Shown: piece by piece, positions 43,182 to 49,100 of the stretch
Layout of the letters: every line of letters begins with the position of its first letter
How positions within the stretch are numbered: position 1 is the stretch's first letter
Source: Petrosia ficiformis
Lineage: Eukaryota > Porifera > Demospongiae > Haplosclerida > Petrosiidae
Direction of reading: 5' to 3'
Length of the DNA stretch: 64,000 nt
Assembly (NCBI GenBank): GCA_947044365.1
Contig: OX345636.1
Coordinates: forward strand, 20,872,548 to 20,936,547
Made by a program: the position numbers and the translations under genes
Notes under the pieces: model-generated
What the model saw: only the letters and a program-made list of their open reading frames with translations
Database searches by the model: none
What the model was told of the DNA's origin: nothing

Positions 43182-46100
43182 ATTATATATAAAATATAAT
43201 ATATATATATATGTGTATGTTATACCACCCCTGCGAGGTATATATCACATTTATACTCACCGAGCCCGAGGGCAAGGTGAGTATAAATGTGATATATACC
43301 GAACGGGGGTGGTATAATTAATTTATACCATGATGAAACAACGCTTCTGCGCATGCTGGACACATGTTTTTATTTGCTCCATTATGTCGAATGAGAAAGA
43401 GAACGAAGATCCTAATCCACTTCCATCAAAGAAACGCAAGCTTTCCTTATCAAGAAAGGGGAAGGGAAGATTTTCTAGCATTTCAGAACATCAGTTAATT
43501 GTAATGTCGAAGCCACAGGTTCCTAAAAACACAGAGAAGCGTAGTAAGTGGGCAATGGATAACCTGAAAGATTGGTTTGAAGACTACAATAGCAGAAACC
43601 CAAGCGATACTTGTCCTAGTGAAATTCTAATTCTTACTTGTTCTAAAGAACTTCTCAACAAGTGGCTCTGTGTTTTCATCAATGAAACTCGCAGCAAAAC
43701 AGGCTACCCATATCCACCTAAGACGATACAGTCTCTGCTAGCTGGTATACTTCGTTCCATGAGGATACTAAACCCAAGCTATCCAAACTTTTTTAATAAG
43801 GAAGATTCTGCCAGTTACATCTTCTTCAGTTAATGAAAATGACTCGCACCGTACTGAATGACTACTATTCCTGTTTAATCATAGTTTTTTGGCATTTATT
43901 GATATTTAGAATTTAATGAATAGTTTATGGCTCTCAATCATTATGTGTATAATTATATGTATAATTATATGTATAATTATATGTATAATTATGTATTTGC
44001 ACATTTTGAGTTCAGTTGATTAAATTTGTATTGTACTTGAGAGGTGGATGGAAAGTGTTAACCACAAGCAGGGAGTATATCAAACATCAAAGTGAATTAT
44101 ACAACCCTAGGGAGTATATCAGTTATATACCCAATCAGTTTCCTTTCAAGTGCGGTTCGAGCATGGTATATATATATATATAGATATACACACACAATAA
44201 TTATACATATATACATACACTATATATTATATAATTATCGTATACATAATGTATAATTCTTCTTACCTCCTTCAACTACTACACTAAGACTTTGTGCAAT
44301 TGGATTGGATAACAGTAGTCTAATATCTCCTACAGTACCATGATCCTCACTGTAGTTATAAGCATTGAATTCAAAATTAGCTGTGACATCTATAATACAA
44401 ATTAAATGAAAATTATAATTATCAACGATAATCATTTGTATATCAATGTAAATTATCTCAAATCTTAACCATTATTTTGTGATCTACACTAAGTATATGT
44501 CAGTGTTTTTGATAAGCTTATATTGCCACCATTAGCTCAAAGAGCTTCTTTTTTGGCACAGCACATTTCTCTCTTTGGGCCAGTGGCGCAGTTAGTGATG
44601 ATCATATTGTCACTAACACCATCAACAGTTTGTTGATTGGCTCAAGATGTATTCCTAATAGCACACACGCTAACCATTTTTGATTCAATTTGGCCCATAC
44701 TTAAAAACTTTGACTTACCAAAAACTCTGATATAAGTATACACGTAATTTAGGTGCATGTAAAATTATCTGTGATAAGGTTGCATGTATTACCATCATCA
44801 TCAACAACAGTGATATTCATTTTAGATGGTTCAGCAATGCTAACTTCAACAGGATCTCGTATTCCCAGGGTGAACAATTTATCAAGTTCTAAAGCAATGT
44901 TATTATCAGTAGCAGTGAACAAAATTGAATTGTTCTGAGGTTCTGGAGCATTAGCATCAAATGTAACTTGACCAATATCGGTATCTGTATAAAGTAATGT
45001 ATTATTATTACTATTATTATTACAACAGAGTATAAAGATTCAATTTAGTTTGAATAGTACACATAATTAATATACACCGCAATGTGAATTTGGTACTACA
45101 TCGTGTTACAACTGCAAACACACTAAAACTCTATTTGCTTTGAGAAGTCAAATTCCATTTTAAACAACAGCTGGTCTTCTCCAATAAGTGAAATGAATGA
45201 CACAAGCACTACGTGCATCATTATTATTACTGTTAGCATGCATGCTAATCATTGTTGGGTGGGCCTGAGAGGGTGAGGTTAGAAAACATCTTGCAAACAA
45301 ACACTGCCATCTCTATTCTCTTTGGCCATCAGTTTCTCTCTCTCTCTCACAAACTATCTTCTCTTCGCTCAGCAGTCTCCTCAGCTCTTCACTATTGCCC
45401 TCTGTCTCTCAAGTCTTATTTGTCCTCTGTCTTCCTCTATTATGAGCTCTATCAGCTTCTCTTTGTTTACTCAAAGGCACTTCTCTCTCCTCTTCAGTTT
45501 GCGCAGCTTGTTAAACTCTGTCCCTCTCTCTTCTTTTTCTTAATCTATACATGGAAATGTGGCTTAGAAATCCACGAATACATAAGAAAAGACATTTAAA
45601 TAAATTAACGAATGCGTACAAAAAGACATTTGTGGAATAACAAGTATGAGTACATATATACATACAAGGCAAACTTTGCACCAATCTGGTAAGTGCAGGG
45701 CTTGCTTAGCCTGACCCAAACAATTTACATTTGATATGTAAAGTGTGTTTAAATATCGGATGCTCTGATCCAAAACAGTTTTGATAAATATTATAATTAT
45801 CCTTTCACCATAAGTGGCTTGCATGCATTAATTACAGTGCATGTATTGTGTTTGTATCTTCTACATAGGATAGCGTATCAAAGCTGCAGTGTCTATGAGT
45901 CTTATTTTATTAATCTGCAGGGTTTTATTTAGGAGGGGTGAGGGGCATTCGGAATTTGTTTGCCAATATGCACACCACGATAACCCTGTATGCATGTCGC
46001 CCCAAAAGTCCTCCAAATTCAAGTTTCGCCTCCCTCGACAAATGTTCTAAATGAAACCCTGGTCTGTGTAAGTATTAATTGTTCTCACTAGTGTCTACAT

Positions 46101-49100
46101 CATAGATAGTTACTGTCAAATCTTTAAGAAGTATTCCTCCCTGTAGAACTACATAAATTGATTGATTTCCACCATTTTCAGAGAAAGTTGCTGAATATCT
46201 GTAAAATCGAATTTCTACCTCTGTAGATAAAATTAATTAATTTATTTGTTAAAAATTTTAAAATAGAGTAAATGTTTAGTGATAGTTTAAACATTCTTTA
46301 TAGTGCATTAAACATTTTAATGTGGCATGATGGTGGTCACATGATATATACTAATGTAATTTTAATATCATACCATCATCGTCTTCAATAACCACAAAAG
46401 AAGGAGTATCATCAACTACTAGGTTAGTGCTGAGTACAGGTTGTGTTCCAGTGTAATTTTGTAGAGTAATAGTGAAATTCTCAAATAGTGTCTCTTTTCT
46501 ATTGTCATCTGTTATTAACAATGTACCACAATATGGACTTGCAGCAAATTGATTGAATCTTATACTGTTAGTAGTAGGTCGGTAATCCTCATTAGCTAGA
46601 GTGAATATTAAAAGCATAACACAAGTTGTATAAAAATAATTAATAGCAATTAAACACTTACCTACAGAAGAAGCTGTATTATCTTCAGCAATATAATCAA
46701 TATCAAATGACGTTTTAATTGTAGCATTAACAACTTCAGCACACACTTGTACAAACATTGCAGATTCAATCACATTATAAGTCCTGGAAGCGAATCTGAT
46801 TGTAGCAGCTATATATAGAATATAAAACAAATATTCTATATGCACAGTTTAAAAGAATAACGTTTTGGAATTGTACAGGCAAGTTTTATAACTTGCCTGT
46901 CTGCAAGTCCCAGAGTTATCCACATTTTCCTAATTCAGAAACTTTAACAACATGATAATAGTGGCAGAAAACATCAACATTCATGATAATGTACTTAAAA
47001 GTTTGCCTAACACTGGGTCACTAAAATAGACAGACTGATTTTAGATCTCGTAAAATTGCTGTTTATATATGCTCAAACACAAGACTACATATTTCGTATG
47101 ATTCTACCTTTGATTGACTGTTGAACTAAGGGGTGCAAAATGTTTTATTAAACCAGGGGTGAGGAATCCCCCCTCAAAGAAACTATGTCAACCTTAAACA
47201 AATTAATTCCAATGAGTGAGACACAGAGGAAATTGGAAGGTTGACGATCACTGAAGATGAAACCTAAAGCTACTGGCTTTAGCTACCACTGTTCAGACTA
47301 CTGAGCTACAACAACCAGAAAATGATATGATAGGTCAACTGGTCCTCTATATAATAATTATACTGCACATAGTAGTAGCAGAAAATATCACAACCTTTTA
47401 ACTTGTAGCAGTAAACTATACAATAGAATAATGAGGTAATCCTACATGTATGTGTAAATACAAATATGCTTAAATAAGTTCTTACGTGTTGTATCAAATA
47501 TTGTCACAATAGCACGATCTCTAGCAGGATTGAGTCTATAGTTTTGATCCGTTAATATAAAAACTTCAAATGTCTCTTTGTCTTCTAAAAACGTATCATT
47601 AAGAGTTCCAACAGGAAAATGGATAGGCCTCAATTGCAGACTATCCATAGCAAGTACAAAGTTCGGGGTATTGATAACGTTAGATGTGAAGTTGAAATCC
47701 ATATTTTCTAAAAGAATATAGAAGCACCGAAAATATAACACAAACAAATGTGCATACTATTGCATTATACATTGCACTACACTACTGCTGAAATACACAT
47801 ACTTCTAACTAGATTTTCAAACTAGTTACAGTTGACAAGTCAAAACACAGCATTAATTAGTGTTTTGATGTGGCATGAGGGTGGAACCAATAAAGATACA
47901 GATTACACAATTCATGAGCAAAGCTAATTAATTATAATAAAAACATGCATGTACAGTAAAGGTGTGCTGTAAGTGTTTTATTGTAATAATTATAAATGAA
48001 ATTTAATAAATGTCCACTTGGTGATAACTATAACTTGTTGCAAATTATAGCTAATCAGATTGTATGAAACTCATCTCCTAACAGCACATTAAACCATTTT
48101 TTGCATATGTACTAAGAGATGAAAATAAGTGCATTTGTAGTGCTCAAGAATACAGTATACACTACGTATATCGTGTTTTAATAACCACACACATGAACAA
48201 TCATTTCTGTTCAAGAAGACAGCTATCTTACAAAGTCAGCTAAGTACTTGAGAACATTGAGCTTCATGAACTTTGATTCAAAACATAGTTTATGGTTAAC
48301 CATTTATCAGTAGCACAACAGATTGACAGAAAGAGATGTCACAGTCAGAAATTGCTTAGCATGGATATCTCCACAAAGGTGCATAGAAAATTGGTCAAAT
48401 TTACAGAACAAATCGATCTATATGTCAGCAAACAATACTAACAAACTCTGACTATAGAATGAGAAAACAAGGCCTTTGCTCAAAAATATGGTGGACCACT
48501 CAAACTCCAGCAGCAGTCATTGATCTGGTTGCATTTTTCAATCAATTAATTAAACGTCACATTTACACCTAGGGCAAGCCACACCTGAATTATCCAAAAG
48601 TTCCAAGTATACATTCATCTTGCTTTCTGCAGAGTGCTGAGTCTGTATGTTACACTTGTATATACCTAATTATTATAGTGTCATACTTATTGCTGTTCCT
48701 GAAGTTGCTGATAATACTGGTGCAGGATGTAAATCATTAACTTCTTGTCCTGTAGTTTCATCATCTGTCTGGTTAATTCTCAATGATATTTGTTCTCCTT
48801 CAAACACTTCTACTTCTATCATATCAAATCCAATCTCAAAAGCTAGATAAAAAAGTAACACAACTAACTTAAAAACAGGGCCATGTTTGGTTTAATTATG
48901 TGCTATTTATTATTATTTGGTAATTACAAATTAATTATCACTGATTTATTATTCATTAATTATGTATAATTGCAGGTTGAGAGCCAGAATGATACATCTT
49001 TACAAAAATAGATTTAAAATGGTATACCACACTAAATGGAATATATTTTTGATTTTTTTAAATTTCTCTGCTCCTGAAACATAATTATTTTGATGGTGTT

